From the NCBI RefSeq assembly GCF_007474605.1, contig NZ_VHKL01000008.1, forward strand, positions 186,001-250,000: a DNA stretch of 64,000 nt. Reading direction: 5' to 3'. Below, in pieces: positions 1 through 10,325 of the stretch. The notes beneath the pieces are model-generated. The model saw only the letters and a list, made by a program, of their open reading frames with translations. It was not told the DNA's origin and did no database searches. The stretch's first letter is position 1; each line of letters starts with the position of its first letter. This DNA is from Rhodoligotrophos appendicifer (lineage in GTDB: Bacteria > Pseudomonadota > Alphaproteobacteria > Rhizobiales > Im1). A program made the position numbers and the translations under genes.

Positions 1-212
1 GTGCGCACCTGCCCCGAATTTGGACATGTCGAGGTGATTCGACCCTATCGTCTCAGCGGTAAATGCAAAGTGAAGGCCACGTTGCCAAAGATTTGCGAGG
101 AGCGAAACATGAATTCTCCAGGGAGGACTTGCCTCAGGAGGCTTGTGGATTTCATACTCGCAGCCATATGGCGCTTTGGTGATTTGTCGCCAGTCGGGAA
201 AACCATCGATCC

Positions 213-1115
213 ATGCCGGAGAGACCCCCAGCAGAGCTGTTCGATCCGCCCTTCGAGGTGGTGCATCCGAGCGTGCAGACAAACCCGGCGGTCTTCAACT
301 CGCCGCATAGCGGACGCCAGTATCCGCGCGAATTCCTGAAATTGTCGCAGCTCGATTCGCATCGGCTGCGGCGGTCGGAGGATTGCTATGTGGATGATAT
401 CTTCGCCGGTGTGGTCGGCCTCGGCGCGCCGCTTCTGAAGGCGCATTTCCCCCGCGCCTATCTGGACGTCAATCGCGAGCCCTACGAGCTCGACCAGGGC
501 ATGTTCCTCGACAGCCTGCCGGCCTATGTGAACAGCTCCTCGGTCCGTGTCGCCGGCGGCCTTGGCACCATCCCGAGGCTGGTCTGCGACACGGCCGAGA
601 TCTATCGGCGGCCGCTCTATTTCGCTGAAGCGAAGGCGCGGATCCAGTCGCTCTACATGCCCTATCACCGGGCGCTGGAGGGGTTGCTCGACCGGACGGT
701 CGCCGATTTCGGCGAAGTGCTGCTGATCGACTGCCATTCCATGCCGTCCACGGCAACGCCAGCCTCTTCCCAGGATCCTCTGCCGCGGCCGGATTTCGTG
801 CTCGGCGACAGGTATGGATCCACCTGCGCGCCGGCCATCACCGACTTCTTCGAGGCCGCCCTGCTCCGGCGCGGCTATTCGGCGGTGCGGAACAAGCCCT
901 ATGCGGGCGGGCATATCACCCAGATCCACGGCCGGCCCAACGAACAGCGCCATGCGTTGCAGATCGAGATCAATCGAGCGCTCTACATGGACGAGGAGTC
1001 GCTTGCCGTCCACGGCGGCTTCTATCGCATGACTGAGGATTTCCAGGAGATCACCGCCGCGCTCGTCCGGGTGCTCCCGGATCTTTTCCGGCCCAGCCGG
1101 ATCGCTGCGGAGTAA
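213..1115 (+). CDS. N-formylglutamate amidohydrolase family protein (HutG-like)
   Basis: A 300-residue protein of the N-formylglutamate amidohydrolase family (PF05013), whose characterised members hydrolyse N-formyl-L-glutamate to glutamate and formate at the end of one histidine-degradation route. The family signatures are readable in order: NSPHSGRQYP near residue 28, DVNREPYELD near residue 88, DCHSMP near residue 175, then GGHITQIHG and HALQIEINRALYMDE in the last third, which together supply the predicted zinc ligands and catalytic acid. The ATG at 213 has only a weak purine stretch (GGGAA) upstream, so the start is moderately sure. No hut genes lie next to it, so the true substrate could be another N-acyl amino acid. 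A distant paralogue sits at 50589. The next gene downstream on the same strand is almost 500 bp away. Confidence 0.82.
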   Translation: MPERPPAELFDPPFEVVHPSVQTNPAVFNSPHSGRQYPREFLKLSQLDSHRLRRSEDCYVDDIFAGVVGLGAPLLKAHFPRAYLDVNREPYELDQGMFLDSLPAYVNSSSVRVAGGLGTIPRLVCDTAEIYRRPLYFAEAKARIQSLYMPYHRALEGLLDRTVADFGEVLLIDCHSMPSTATPASSQDPLPRPDFVLGDRYGSTCAPAITDFFEAALLRRGYSAVRNKPYAGGHITQIHGRPNEQRHALQIEINRALYMDEESLAVHGGFYRMTEDFQEITAALVRVLPDLFRPSRIAAE

Positions 1116-1156
1116 CAGGTGTCCCGCGCCTGCCCCTCTGAGGAGGCGGCGTCCAA

Positions 1157-1252
1157 GAAAAAAGGGCCGTCAGCACGTTGTGCGACGGCCCAAGTCTAGG
1201 GAGGAAACGCCCAGGAAGGGCTACGAGAGGAGGACGACGTCCTCAACTCGTG
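1157..1252 (-). ncRNA. mmgR: Candidate trans-acting sRNA of the alpha-r8/MmgR type
   Basis: On the minus strand three elements are arranged as in a rhizobial sRNA. A 5' stem-loop spans 1251-1223 (ACGAG with CTCGT, and inside it AGGAC with GTCCT). A single-stranded TTTCCTCCCT occupies 1207-1198. A Rho-independent terminator follows: GGGCCGTC (1191-1184) pairs with GACGGCCC (1171-1164) around a GCAC/GTGC inner stem, and ends in six T at 1163-1158. A -10-like TATATT at 1263-1258 sits about six bases before the proposed 5' end, with CTTGCA at 1286-1281 as a possible -35. The TTTCCTCCCT decamer is, from memory, the conserved anti-Shine-Dalgarno core of the MmgR family, which controls polyhydroxybutyrate phasin mRNAs in Sinorhizobium. 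No protein gene reads into this terminator, which argues for an independent transcript of about 95 nt. Confidence 0.66.
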
Positions 1253-1603
1253 ATCTCAATATACATTGCATCGCACAATATGCAAGAGGCGCCTGACGCG
1301 ATGCGACAATCTGTCAAAAATCTGGATACAGAGACCATTCCCATTATCCAGCTGTTTTGCCTAGCGAAATTGTTGCAGTATGTTTCCGCCGATGTGTCTT
1401 CCTGCCAGCGCAGGCGTCAAAACCCGGTTGAATCACAGCCTAAAAAAGCGTCGATTTTTGCTGCAGCGCACACAAGACTGATTAATTCATGAGCAACAGC
1501 CATGGCGTGCCCGGCTGGAGGCACGTTGCCGCCTCCCCAGGATCCGGGATAGAAGGGAAGCGGCCATGACGCTCCAACCCCCGCTGTCTCCAGGAAAATT
1601 CCC
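1253..1603. other. Intergenic region upstream of hisN-like gene
   Basis: Apart from the likely minus-strand promoter of the sRNA (TATATT at 1263-1258), I see no convincing gene here. The reading frames that cross it have no family resemblance and no good ribosome-binding sites. The promoter of the phosphatase gene that starts at 1604 must lie in this stretch, but I cannot pick a specific pair of boxes with confidence. Confidence 0.4.
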
Positions 1604-2401
1604 ATGACAAAAGATCAGCCGCATGCCGCCGAACTGCTGGCCTTCGCGCGCCATCTCGGCGATGCCGCGGCGGCCATCACATTGCCTCTCTTTCGGGCAC
1701 CGCTGGTGATCGACAACAAGGGCGGCGACCTGTTCGACCCGGTCACGGAGGCAGACCGAGAGGCGGAGCAAGCCATCCGATCGCTCATCGCCGCTGAGTA
1801 TCCGACCCATGGCGTGGTGGGGGAGGAGTTCGGCCTCTCCACGGGCACATCGCCCTATACCTGGGTGATCGATCCCATCGATGGAACGCGCGCCTTCGTC
1901 TGCGGCATGCCGACCTGGACCACGCTGGTCGGCCTGCTGAAGGACGGGGAGCCCTATCTCGGCCTGATGCAGCAGCCTTTCGTGGGGGAACGGTTCTTCG
2001 CCAGCCCGAACGGGGCCTTTCTCGACAATATTCGCGGTTGCTTGCCGCTCAAGACGCGACCGGCCGAGACCCTCAGATCCGCAACCATGGCGACCACCAG
2101 CCCGGAGATCTTCAAAACCAGTTGGGAGGTCGAACGCCTCGCGCTCATGCGTCGGCAGACGCGAACCATTCGCTACGGCACCGACGCCTATGCCTATTGC
2201 CTCCTGGCGGCCGGCCATATCGACCTGGTGGTCGAGGCCAGCCTTGCCCCCTATGATGTGGTGGCGCTCATTCCCATCGTGCAGCAGGCCGGGGGGGTCA
2301 TGACGGACTGGTCGGGCGGAGCGGCGAAAGACGGCGGCAACATCATTGCCGCAGCCAGCCCTGCTCTGCATGAGGCTGCCCTCGCCGTCCTCAACTCGTG
2401 A
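1604..2401 (+). CDS. hisN: Histidinol-phosphatase / inositol monophosphatase family protein
   Basis: A 265-residue magnesium-dependent sugar-phosphate phosphatase of the inositol monophosphatase superfamily. The family's metal-binding landmarks are visible: DPVTEADREAE near residue 46, GEEFG near residue 73 and WVIDPIDGTRAF near residue 87 (the DPxDGT motif), with YDVVALIPIVQQAGG near the C terminus corresponding to the WD-type metal site. The length and motif context match the HisN type, which removes phosphate from L-histidinol phosphate in histidine synthesis in many alphaproteobacteria that lack the HisB-type phosphatase. An inositol- or PAP-phosphatase role cannot be ruled out from sequence alone. 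It ends 10 bp before the convergent alpha/beta hydrolase, so it is probably monocistronic. Confidence 0.8.
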   Translation: MTKDQPHAAELLAFARHLGDAAAAITLPLFRAPLVIDNKGGDLFDPVTEADREAEQAIRSLIAAEYPTHGVVGEEFGLSTGTSPYTWVIDPIDGTRAFVCGMPTWTTLVGLLKDGEPYLGLMQQPFVGERFFASPNGAFLDNIRGCLPLKTRPAETLRSATMATTSPEIFKTSWEVERLALMRRQTRTIRYGTDAYAYCLLAAGHIDLVVEASLAPYDVVALIPIVQQAGGVMTDWSGGAAKDGGNIIAAASPALHEAALAVLNS

Positions 2402-2411
2402 CCTGCGCAGT

Positions 2412-3380
2412 TCAGGCTGCGTCGTCGTAGCGCCACCGCTTGTCGTCGAACACGAAACTGTCGAAGGCCGCCCAGAACTGCTCGCGATAGAAATCCTGCT
2501 CCATCAGCAGTTCATGGCGAGCCCCGGGGATTTCCACCACCGCAACACTCCGCATCGCCCGCGCGAACCGGCGCGCCGCGATGTTGTCCGACACCTGATC
2601 GGCACCGGCCAGCACCATCAGCACCGGGCATTGAAACTTGTGATGGCCGGGCAGATCGCGCTCCAGCACCGCCATGGAGTCCAGAGAGGCCTTCAGCCAG
2701 CGCAGGGTTGGCCCTCCCACGGTGAGATCGGGGCAATTCTGCGCGAGTTCGATCATGCGGTCGAACCGTTCGGGGTCGGAGGTGAGGACGCTGTTGGCGA
2801 GACCGGCCCGGTCAAGCATCCGGTCGCCCGTTCCAGGCACGTAACAGCGACCGAGGCCGATTGCGCAGGCCAGGCGGATCAAGGTGCGAGCCAGCCGCTC
2901 CGGCACGCCGGGCGCCTTGATCCCGATCAGGGGCGCGCAGACGACAACTTTCTGAAACCAGCTGCGGCGGGCGAGAGCGCGCAGCAGGATGTTGCCGCCG
3001 GTCGAATGGGCGAGACCGAAATAGGGCGGTGGACAATCCGGCAGCACCACCTCGCGCATGAAGGAGGTCAAATCCTCGTCATATTGAGCAAAGCTCCTGA
3101 CGTGGCCCTTGCGCGAATTCTTCAGCAGCCGGGAGGAGCCCCCCTGGCCGCGCCAATCGACGGCGGCCACGGCGAAGTGGCGCTGTCGGAGGTCGCGGAT
3201 GGTCTCGTAATATTTTTCGAGGAATTCGCCACGGCCCTGAAACAGGCAGACCGTGCCCCGGTTGGGTTTCTCCTTGGCGCCGCAGACGCCATAGCGCAGG
3301 CGCGCGCCTGAGGGCGTGACGAAATAATCAAGGGTCAGCCCGGCGGGCGGACGGTTCAGCGTAAGCGAAATCGGGTCCAT
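2412..3380 (-). CDS. Alpha/beta hydrolase (lysophospholipase-like)
   Basis: A 322-residue cytoplasmic serine hydrolase of the alpha/beta fold, closest in appearance to the monoglyceride lipase/lysophospholipase (PldB-like) group. The oxyanion-side motif FQGRGEF is near residue 48. The nucleophile elbow reads LAHSTGG near residue 126, with Ser in the usual HSxGG position. The acid is probably Asp in AGADQVS near residue 260, and the base His lies in GARHELLME near residue 288. There is no signal peptide. Substrate is unknown, and a lipid or acyl-ester is only a family-based guess. It converges on the HisN-type gene and is divergent from the small heat-shock gene. Confidence 0.8.
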   Translation of the reverse strand: MDPISLTLNRPPAGLTLDYFVTPSGARLRYGVCGAKEKPNRGTVCLFQGRGEFLEKYYETIRDLRQRHFAVAAVDWRGQGGSSRLLKNSRKGHVRSFAQYDEDLTSFMREVVLPDCPPPYFGLAHSTGGNILLRALARRSWFQKVVVCAPLIGIKAPGVPERLARTLIRLACAIGLGRCYVPGTGDRMLDRAGLANSVLTSDPERFDRMIELAQNCPDLTVGGPTLRWLKASLDSMAVLERDLPGHHKFQCPVLMVLAGADQVSDNIAARRFARAMRSVAVVEIPGARHELLMEQDFYREQFWAAFDSFVFDDKRWRYDDAA

Positions 3381-3478
3381 GCCCGCGGCCTCTGCACTCT
3401 TGCGGCGGCCCCCGCTCGGGCCATTCAGACCTTCCCGTTTAGCAGAAGCCCGAGATTCGGTCCATGTTGCGCGACCCT

Positions 3479-3507
3479 CTTGACAGCTTAAAAGGCGTGA
3501 TTATCTC
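3479..3507 (+). promoter_or_regulatory. Heat-shock/housekeeping-type promoter for hsp20
   Basis: CTTGACA at 3479-3485 followed, after about 16 bases, by TTATCTC at 3501-3507 resembles both the alphaproteobacterial housekeeping promoter and the rhizobial RpoH (sigma-32) consensus CTTGAC...TATnT. It would start transcription near 3514, leaving a leader of about 96 nt before the hsp20 ATG at 3610. That is the length expected of a ROSE leader. Confidence 0.5.
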
Positions 3508-3514
3508 ATGTCTC

Positions 3515-3609
3515 GTCGGATGCCCGAACGGGGTTCGACGGAAGAAACCATCGACATTCGTCCGGTTCGGAGACTGTCGAATTCAGCATTGCTCAAGGAG
3601 GATGTTGCT
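3515..3609 (+). promoter_or_regulatory. ROSE-like RNA thermometer in the hsp20 leader
   Basis: The leader folds into stem-loops, including one at 3552-3579 (CGACA pairs with TGTCG, enclosing TCCG-GTT-CGGA). The last hairpin places TTGCT (3589-3593) against the Shine-Dalgarno AAGGAGGAT (3595-3603). A TYGCT anti-SD that pairs imperfectly with AGGA through a G-G mismatch is the hallmark of ROSE elements upstream of rhizobial small heat-shock genes. Flanking AGCA (3585-3588) and TGCT (3606-3609) can close the stem. At high temperature the stem would melt and release the ribosome-binding site. Confidence 0.6.
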
Positions 3610-4074
3610 ATGTACGACCTTACCCCTCTCTATCGTTCCACCATCGGCTTCGACCGCTTCGGCTCGCTTCTCGAGTCTCTTGGTCATCTGGATGGCGGCA
3701 ACGGATATCCCCCTTACAACATCGAGCGTCTCGGCACCGATCAGTACCGCATCTCCATGGCGGTGGCTGGGTTCAAGCCTGAAGAGCTCAATGTCGAGGT
3801 GAAGGAATCCGCCGTCACGATCAGTGGCCGCAGAAACGAGAAGCCCGCACAGGCCGGGTCGGTGCTGCATCAGGGCATTGCCTCACGCAGCTTCGAACGC
3901 CGCTTCCAGCTCGCCGACTTCGTGAAGGTGACTGGCGCCAGCCTCGAGAATGGTCTGCTCCATGTGGAGCTCACCCGTGAGATCCCGGAGGCCGCGAAGC
4001 CCCGGACGATCGCGATCGAGAACAAGGCCGCCTCTTCGCCCGAGCCGAAGACGATCGAGCAGAAGGCCGCGTAA
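3610..4074 (+). CDS. Small heat-shock protein Hsp20 (IbpA-like)
   Basis: A 154-residue ATP-independent holdase chaperone with one alpha-crystallin domain (about residues 40-130). The N terminus MYDLTPLYRSTIGFDRF is typical of the IbpA/HspA class, and the C-terminal region keeps a short I/V-type tail (AKPRTIAIE) used for oligomerisation. I chose the ATG at 3610 because AAGGAGG lies eight bases upstream. The longer frame from 3508 starts inside the -10 region of the presumed promoter and is not supported. Expression is probably controlled by a heat-shock promoter and the ROSE-like leader. A strong terminator follows at 4101, so the gene is monocistronic. Confidence 0.92.
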   Translation: MYDLTPLYRSTIGFDRFGSLLESLGHLDGGNGYPPYNIERLGTDQYRISMAVAGFKPEELNVEVKESAVTISGRRNEKPAQAGSVLHQGIASRSFERRFQLADFVKVTGASLENGLLHVELTREIPEAAKPRTIAIENKAASSPEPKTIEQKAA

Positions 4075-4100
4075 GCCGCGACTGGCAAACGATAGAGCCT

Positions 4101-4131
4101 GGGGCGCCTCCGCAAGGGGGCGCCCTTTTTG
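4101..4131 (+). terminator. Rho-independent terminator of hsp20
   Basis: GGGCGCC at 4102-4108 pairs with GGCGCCC at 4119-4125 around a ten-base loop and is followed by five T residues at 4126-4130. It lies 27 bases after the hsp20 stop and separates it from the convergent gltD. Confidence 0.85.
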
Positions 4132-4164
4132 TTTGTGGCCGGATGACCGGAACGCCGCTCCTGC

Positions 4165-5595
4165 CTAGCGCGGCAGCTTGCTCGAGCCCATGAGGAACTG
4201 GTCGATGGACCGCGCCGCCTGCCGGCCCTCGCGGATGGCCCAGACCACCAGAGACTGGCCTTTCCGGATATCACCCGCAGCGAAGACCTTCGGGTGAGAC
4301 GTGAGATAATCGTCGGTGTTCGCGAGCACGTTCGAGCGGTTGTCGCGGTCGAGCGGAAGCTCCTCCAGCAGACCCGTCTCTCCCGGGCCGGCAAAGCCGA
4401 TCGCGATCAGCACCAGGTCCGCCGGAATGATGAATTCCGTGCCGGGGACAGGCTGCCGCTTCTCGTCGCAACGCGCCGCCTCGACACCGGTGAGCCTGCC
4501 GTCCTGGCCCACCATGCCCAAGGTCGCACAAGCAAATTCGCGCACCGCGCCCTCGGCCTGGGAGGAAGAGGTGCGGAACTTGGTCGGCCAATAGGGCCAT
4601 GTCAGCAATTTGTCCTCGCGCTGGGGGGGCACGGGACGGATGTCGAGCTGGGTGACCTCAATGGCACCCTGACGGAAGGAGGTGCCGATGCAATCGGACG
4701 CGGTGTCGCCGCCGCCGATGACGACCACGCGCTTGCCGGTCGCCACCAGGGGTTCCGCGCCGCCAAGGCTCTCGCCGCCGATCCGCTTGTTCTGCTGCAC
4801 CAGGAAGGGCATGGCGTAATGGACGCCCTCCAGCTCCATACCGGGAAGAAGGGGATCGCGGGGCCGCTCGGCGCCGCCGGTCAGCAGCACCGCATCGTGC
4901 CCGTCAATGATCTCCTGCACCGGAATATCGATGCCGACATTGGCGCTGAAATGAAACTCCACGCCCTCAGCACGCATCTGTTCGACACGCCGCTCGATGT
5001 GGTGCTTCTCCATCTTGAAGTCCGGGATGCCATAGCGGAGAAGGCCGCCCGCATGAGCCTCGCGCTCATAGAGATGCACCGCATGTCCGACGCGCGCGAG
5101 CTGCTGGGCGGCGGCCATGCCGGCAGGACCCGAGCCGATGACCGCCACGCGCTTGCCGGTCAGCGTCTCCGGGGGCTGCGGCCTGACCCAACCCTCCGCC
5201 CATGACTTGTCGGCAATCGCCTCTTCGATGGATTTGATGGTGACGGGCGCATCATCGAGATTGAGGGTGCAGGCCTCCTCGCAGGGTGCCGGGCAGACCC
5301 GGCCGGTGAATTCGGGAAAGTTGTTTGTGGTGTGGAGATCCCGGGAGGCGGCTTCCCAGTTCTTCGCGTAGACGAGGTCGTTCCAGTCCGGAATCTGGTT
5401 ATTCACCGGACAGCCGGTGTGGCAGTAGGGCACGCCGCAATCCATACACCGGGTCGCCTGCCGCTCGACTTCGCGTTCCTCCATGGGGATGGTGAATTCG
5501 CGGAAGTGCCGGATACGGTCAGAGGCCGGGCGATAGGCCTGGGTCTGCCTGTCGATTTCCAGAAAGCCAGTGATCTTTCCCATGGTCTGCCTCAA
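4165..5595 (-). CDS. gltD: Glutamate synthase (NADPH) small subunit
   Basis: The 476-residue beta subunit of NADPH-dependent glutamate synthase, which passes electrons from NADPH via FAD to the large subunit for reductive transfer of the glutamine amide to 2-oxoglutarate. The N-terminal cysteine clusters [14 protein letters not shown] (near residue 50) and CPAPCEEAC (near residue 101) belong to the two 4Fe-4S sites. Two dinucleotide-binding folds follow: [17 protein letters not shown] near residue 149 and [13 protein letters not shown] near residue 290. Length is normal. It overlaps the end of gltB by four bases (ATGA), indicating translational coupling in a gltB-gltD operon. Confidence 0.97.
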   Translation of the reverse strand: MRQTMGKITGFLEIDRQTQAYRPASDRIRHFREFTIPMEEREVERQATRCMDCGVPYCHTGCPVNNQIPDWNDLVYAKNWEAASRDLHTTNNFPEFTGRVCPAPCEEACTLNLDDAPVTIKSIEEAIADKSWAEGWVRPQPPETLTGKRVAVIGSGPAGMAAAQQLARVGHAVHLYEREAHAGGLLRYGIPDFKMEKHHIERRVEQMRAEGVEFHFSANVGIDIPVQEIIDGHDAVLLTGGAERPRDPLLPGMELEGVHYAMPFLVQQNKRIGGESLGGAEPLVATGKRVVVIGGGDTASDCIGTSFRQGAIEVTQLDIRPVPPQREDKLLTWPYWPTKFRTSSSQAEGAVREFACATLGMVGQDGRLTGVEAARCDEKRQPVPGTEFIIPADLVLIAIGFAGPGETGLLEELPLDRDNRSNVLANTDDYLTSHPKVFAAGDIRKGQSLVVWAIREGRQAARSIDQFLMGSSKLPR

Positions 5596-8500
5596 GCCCG
5601 CTTTGCCAAGCCGATGCGCATATCGCCGGATTGCTCCTGCGCGCGCTCGATCTCCTGCAGTGCCCGCCGGTATTCGACCGGCATCACCTTCACGAATTTG
5701 GGACGGTAGTCGTCCCAGTTGTCCAGGATCTCCCGGGCGCGGCCGGAATTGGTGTAATGCGCATGGCGGGTGATCAGGTGCAGCAGCCGCTGCTCGTCGT
5801 GATGGGTGAGGTCGGTCAGGATATCGACGAGGCCGTGGGATTCGAGATCGCCGCCGTGATGGTGCAGGCGTTCGATTGCGTCATCCTCGTGCTGGATCGG
5901 CTCCAGATCGACCATGGACAGGTTGCAGCGCTGCTCGAAGTCGCCCGCGGCGTCCAGGACGTAGGCGATGCCGCCGGACATGCCGGCCGCGAAGTTGCGG
6001 CCCGTCTCGCCGAGCACGACCACGATCCCGCCCGTCATATATTCGCAGGTGTGGTCGCCGGTGCCTTCGACCACGGCGACGGCGCCCGAGTTCCGGACCG
6101 CAAAGCGCTCGCCGGCCACGCCATGGAGATAGCATTCGCCGGCGATGGCGCCGTAGAGCACGGTGTTGCCGGCGATGATGCTCTGCTCGGGCAGGATGCG
6201 CGAACCGCGCGGCGGCCGCACCACGATGCGCCCCCCCGACAGGCCCTTGCCGACATAGTCGTTGGCATCACCCTCGAGATCGAGCGTCACGCCATGGGCC
6301 AGGAACGCGCCGAAGCTCTGCCCCGCGGTTCCCTTGAGCCGCACCGAAATCGTATCGTCCGGCAGACCCTTGTGCCCGTGGCGCTTGGCCACTTCGCCCG
6401 AGAGCATGGCGCCGGCAGAGCGGTCGGTGTTGTTGATGGTCTCGTCGATCTGCACCGCAACGCCATCGTCGAGAGCCGGGAGGGACTGCGCGATTAGCCG
6501 ACGATCAAGGATATCATCGATGTGATGAACCTGCCGCTCCGTGTGCCGGATGGCGACATCGGGAGAATGCCGCGCCTTGTAGAAGATCTTTGAGAAATCG
6601 AGGCCCCGCGCCTTCCAATGGTCGATCGCGGCGCGCTTGTCGAGGAATTCGCTGGCGCCCACCAGCTCGGAGAATTTGCGAACGCCGAGGGAAGCCATGA
6701 TCTCGCGCACCTCCTCGGCAACCATGAAGAAGTAGTTGATCACGTGCTCGGGCTGGCCGACGAAGCGCTTGCGCAGCACCGGATCCTGGCTGGCCACGCC
6801 GACCGGGCAGGTGTTCAGGTGGCATTTGCGCATCATGATGCAGCCGATGGCAATCAGCGGTGCGGTGGAGAAGCCCATCTCGTCGGCGCCCAACAATGCG
6901 GCCACCACCACGTCGCGTCCCGTGCGGATCCCGCCATCGCATTCCACCACGATGCGCCCGCGCAGCCCGTTGTCGACGAGGGTCTGCTGGGTCTCGGCCA
7001 GGCCGATCTCCCAGGGGGAGCCCGCATGCTTGATGGAGGTCAGGGGGCTCGCGCCAGTGCCTCCCTCGTAACCGGCGATGGTCACGTGATCGGCGCGGGC
7101 CTTGGCGACGCCCGCGGCCACCGTGCCGACGCCGACTTCGGAGACGAGCTTCACGGAGATATCGGCCTGGGGGCTCACATTCTTCAGATCGAAGATCAGC
7201 TGTGCCAGGTCCTCGATCGAATAGATGTCATGATGCGGCGGCGGCGAGATGAGGCCGACGCCGGGAGTCGAGAACCGTACCTTGGCGATGGTCGCGTCCA
7301 CCTTGTGGCCGGGCAGCTGTCCGCCCTCCCCCGGCTTGGCACCCTGGGCCATCTTGATCTGGATGCGGTCGGCATTGACCAAATATTCCGCGGTGACGCC
7401 GAAGCGGCCGGACGCCACCTGCTTGATCGCCGAGCGCATGGAGCTCCCGTCGGGCAGCGGCGTATAGCGATCGACCTCCTCGCCGCCTTCCCCGGTGTTG
7501 GACTTGCCACCGATCCGGTTCATCGCCAGGGCCAGGGTCGTATGCGCTTCCCGGCTGATCGCACCGAAGGACATGGCGCCGGTGGTGAAGCGCTTGACGA
7601 TCTCGGAGGCCGGCTCGACCTCGTCGATCGGGATGGGAGACTGGCCCATCTCCTCGGCCTGGCGCACCCTGAACAGGCCGCGCAGGGTCATCAGCCGCTC
7701 CGACTGCTCGTTGATCTCGCTGGCGAAGGCGCGGTAATCGTCGATGGAATTGCCCCGCACGGCGTGCTGGAGATGCGCGACCGAGTCCGGCGTCCAGATG
7801 TGGTTCTCGCCGCGAATGCGGAAGGCATATTCCCCGCCGACGTCGAGGCGATCCTCGAACAAAGGATCGTTCTCGAAGGCCTGGGCGTGGCGGGTGAAGG
7901 TCTCCTGAGCCACTTCGTCGAGCCCGACCCCCTCGATCTGGGATTTGGTGCCGGTGAAATAGCGCTCCACGAAGTCCGACTTCAGGCCGATCGCATCAAA
8001 GATCTGGGCACCGCAATAGGACTGGTAGGTCGAAATGCCCATCTTGGACATGACCTTCAGCAGGCCCTTGTCCACCGCCTTGATATAGCGCTTGAAGGCT
8101 TCCTTCGGCGTAATCGTCTCGCCGAGACCCGGGAGAATGGCCTCTATGGTCTCGAAGGCCAGATACGGGTTGATCGCCTCGGCGCCATAGCCGGCCAGGG
8201 TGCAGAAATGATGCACCTCGCGGGCTTCCCCGGTCTCGATCACGAGGCCCACGGATGTGCGCAGGCCACGCCGGATGAGGTGGTGATGCACGGCCGAGGT
8301 CGCCAGGAGCGCGGGGATCGCCACATGCTCGGCGCTCACCATCCGGTCGGAGAGGATGATGATGTTGTGGCCGTGGCGGACGGCGTCCTCGGCGCGCGAG
8401 CAGATATGGGCGATGGCGTTCGCCATGCCGCGCGGACCGATCTCGACGGCATAGGTGATGTCCAGCGTCACGGTGCGGAACGGATTGGTCGAGATATCCC

Positions 8501-10325
8501 CGATCGCGCGGATCTTCTCGAGATCCTGATTGGTGAGGATCGGCTGGGCCACTTCGAGGCGCATGTGCCGTGAGGTGCCCTTGCGATCGAGAAGGTTCGG
8601 CCGCGGCCCGATGAAAGAGACCAGCGACATGACCAGCTCCTCGCGGATCGGATCGATCGGCGGGTTGGTGACCTGGGCGAAGTTCTGCTTGAAGTAGGTG
8701 TGCAGGAGCTTCGGCTTGTCGGAGAGCGCCGAGATGGGCGTGTCGGTGCCCATGGAGCCGATCGCCTCCTGGCCGGTGGTGATCATGGGCGCCATCAGGA
8801 ACTTAAGATCTTCCTGGGTGTAGCCAAAGCATTGCTGGCGATCGAGAAGCGGCACGTTGGGCCGCGAGGGGATGGCCGCCACTTCGGGCAGGTCACGGAC
8901 CAGAATCTGGGTGCGGTCGAGCCATTCCTGGTAAGGATGCGCGGTCGCCAGGGTGTTCTTGAGCTCCTCGTCGGAGATGATGCGCTGCTGCTCCAGGTCG
9001 ATCAGCAGCATGCGGCCCGGCTGCAGCCGCCATTTCCGGATGATGCGCTCCTCAGGGATGTCGAGCACGCCCATCTCGGAGGCGAGCAGCACATCGCCCT
9101 CGTCGGTGACGATGTAGCGGGCCGGCCGCAAACCGTTGCGGTCCAACGTGGCGCCGATGATCTTGCCGTCGGTGAAGGCGATCGCCGCCGGACCGTCCCA
9201 GGGCTCCATCAGGGCGGCATGGTATTCGTAGAAGGCGCGGCGCTTCTCATCCATCAGCGGGTTGCCGGCCCACGCTTCCGGGATCAGCATCATCGCCGCC
9301 TGCGCCAACGGATAGCCGCCCTGATAGAGCAGCTCGAGCGCATTATCGAAGCAGGCGCTGTCGGACTGGCCCTCATAGGAGATCGGCCAGAGCTTGTTCA
9401 TGTCGTGGCCGAAAATCTCGGAGTGCATGTTCGCCTGGCGGGCGGCCATCCAGTTGTAGTTGCCGCGCAGCGTGTTGATCTCGCCATTGTGGCAGATGAA
9501 GCGGTAGGGATGCGCCAGCGGCCAGGACGGAAATGTGTTCGTGGAAAAGCGCTGGTGGACCAGGGCGAAACCCGAGCGCACCCGCTCGTCCAGCAGGTCG
9601 CAATAATACTGGCCCAGCGAGCGGCCGAGCACCAAGCCCTTATACACCAGGGTGCGGGCCGAGCAGGAGACCACGTAGTAGGAGCGCGCCGCGTCCTCCG
9701 GCATGGCATAGACACGGTTCGAGATCACCTTGCGCATCACATAGAGCTTGCGCTCGAACTGCTCCTCGCTCATGGCGCTGACGCGCCTGATGAAGGCCTG
9801 CACGTGGAAGGGCTCGGTCGGCTTCACGCTTTCGCCGAGGACGGAGCGGTCGACCGGCACGTCGCGCCAGCCGACGATCTCCAACCCCTCGTCGCGTGCG
9901 GTGTCCTCGAACAGCCGCTCGATGTGACGACGGATCGCCTGTTCGCGCGGCATGAAGAGCTGGGCGACGCCGTAATGGCCAGGCTCGGGCAGGTCGAAGC
10001 CGAGGCGCTCGGCCTCATCGGCGAAAAAGGCGTGCGGGAGCTGGATCAAAACGCCGGAGCCATCGCCCGCCTTCGGGTCGGCGCCGACCGCGCCGCGATG
10101 CTCCAAATTGACGAGGATCTCAAGGCCCTGCGAGATGATGCGGTGGCTCTTCTCGTTGCGGATATTCGCGATGAGCCCAATGCCGCAGGCGTCATGTTCA
10201 TTGCGCGGATCGTAAAGGCCATGGGCCTCGGGCAATCCCTCCGGTCTGAACCGTGGGAATTTGACCTCCGCGGCCATTTCGGCTCCAAGCGCCTCGCTCC
10301 GGGCCATGCTCTCCGTCCCTCTCAT
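5592..10325 (-). CDS. gltB: Glutamate synthase (NADPH) large subunit
   Basis: The 1577-residue alpha subunit of glutamate synthase, the second enzyme of the GS-GOGAT ammonia-assimilation cycle. A class II glutamine amidotransferase domain begins at Cys47 ([10 protein letters not shown]), which becomes N-terminal after removal of a propeptide. The central and FMN-binding synthase domains follow, with [10 protein letters not shown] and [12 protein letters not shown] visible in the FMN domain. The 3Fe-4S cysteines lie in [15 protein letters not shown] near residue 1170, and the C-terminal beta-helix contains the [14 protein letters not shown] repeats. The ATG at 10325 has GGAG seven bases upstream. 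An internal ATG at 10307 with its own GGAG would give a 40-residue propeptide and is an equally plausible start. Confidence 0.97.
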   Translation of the reverse strand: MRGTESMARSEALGAEMAAEVKFPRFRPEGLPEAHGLYDPRNEHDACGIGLIANIRNEKSHRIISQGLEILVNLEHRGAVGADPKAGDGSGVLIQLPHAFFADEAERLGFDLPEPGHYGVAQLFMPREQAIRRHIERLFEDTARDEGLEIVGWRDVPVDRSVLGESVKPTEPFHVQAFIRRVSAMSEEQFERKLYVMRKVISNRVYAMPEDAARSYYVVSCSARTLVYKGLVLGRSLGQYYCDLLDERVRSGFALVHQRFSTNTFPSWPLAHPYRFICHNGEINTLRGNYNWMAARQANMHSEIFGHDMNKLWPISYEGQSDSACFDNALELLYQGGYPLAQAAMMLIPEAWAGNPLMDEKRRAFYEYHAALMEPWDGPAAIAFTDGKIIGATLDRNGLRPARYIVTDEGDVLLASEMGVLDIPEERIIRKWRLQPGRMLLIDLEQQRIISDEELKNTLATAHPYQEWLDRTQILVRDLPEVAAIPSRPNVPLLDRQQCFGYTQEDLKFLMAPMITTGQEAIGSMGTDTPISALSDKPKLLHTYFKQNFAQVTNPPIDPIREELVMSLVSFIGPRPNLLDRKGTSRHMRLEVAQPILTNQDLEKIRAIGDISTNPFRTVTLDITYAVEIGPRGMANAIAHICSRAEDAVRHGHNIIILSDRMVSAEHVAIPALLATSAVHHHLIRRGLRTSVGLVIETGEAREVHHFCTLAGYGAEAINPYLAFETIEAILPGLGETITPKEAFKRYIKAVDKGLLKVMSKMGISTYQSYCGAQIFDAIGLKSDFVERYFTGTKSQIEGVGLDEVAQETFTRHAQAFENDPLFEDRLDVGGEYAFRIRGENHIWTPDSVAHLQHAVRGNSIDDYRAFASEINEQSERLMTLRGLFRVRQAEEMGQSPIPIDEVEPASEIVKRFTTGAMSFGAISREAHTTLALAMNRIGGKSNTGEGGEEVDRYTPLPDGSSMRSAIKQVASGRFGVTAEYLVNADRIQIKMAQGAKPGEGGQLPGHKVDATIAKVRFSTPGVGLISPPPHHDIYSIEDLAQLIFDLKNVSPQADISVKLVSEVGVGTVAAGVAKARADHVTIAGYEGGTGASPLTSIKHAGSPWEIGLAETQQTLVDNGLRGRIVVECDGGIRTGRDVVVAALLGADEMGFSTAPLIAIGCIMMRKCHLNTCPVGVASQDPVLRKRFVGQPEHVINYFFMVAEEVREIMASLGVRKFSELVGASEFLDKRAAIDHWKARGLDFSKIFYKARHSPDVAIRHTERQVHHIDDILDRRLIAQSLPALDDGVAVQIDETINNTDRSAGAMLSGEVAKRHGHKGLPDDTISVRLKGTAGQSFGAFLAHGVTLDLEGDANDYVGKGLSGGRIVVRPPRGSRILPEQSIIAGNTVLYGAIAGECYLHGVAGERFAVRNSGAVAVVEGTGDHTCEYMTGGIVVVLGETGRNFAAGMSGGIAYVLDAAGDFEQRCNLSMVDLEPIQHEDDAIERLHHHGGDLESHGLVDILTDLTHHDEQRLLHLITRHAHYTNSGRAREILDNWDDYRPKFVKVMPVEYRRALQEIERAQEQSGDMRIGLAKRA

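Noticed and set aside
1-339. 112-residue frame at the window start
   Set aside because: It has no family resemblance and overlaps the well-supported amidohydrolase gene in another frame.
3508-4074. Longer Hsp20 start at 3508
   Set aside because: The ATG lies at the -10 box of the presumed promoter. The ATG at 3610 has AAGGAGG and the family N terminus.
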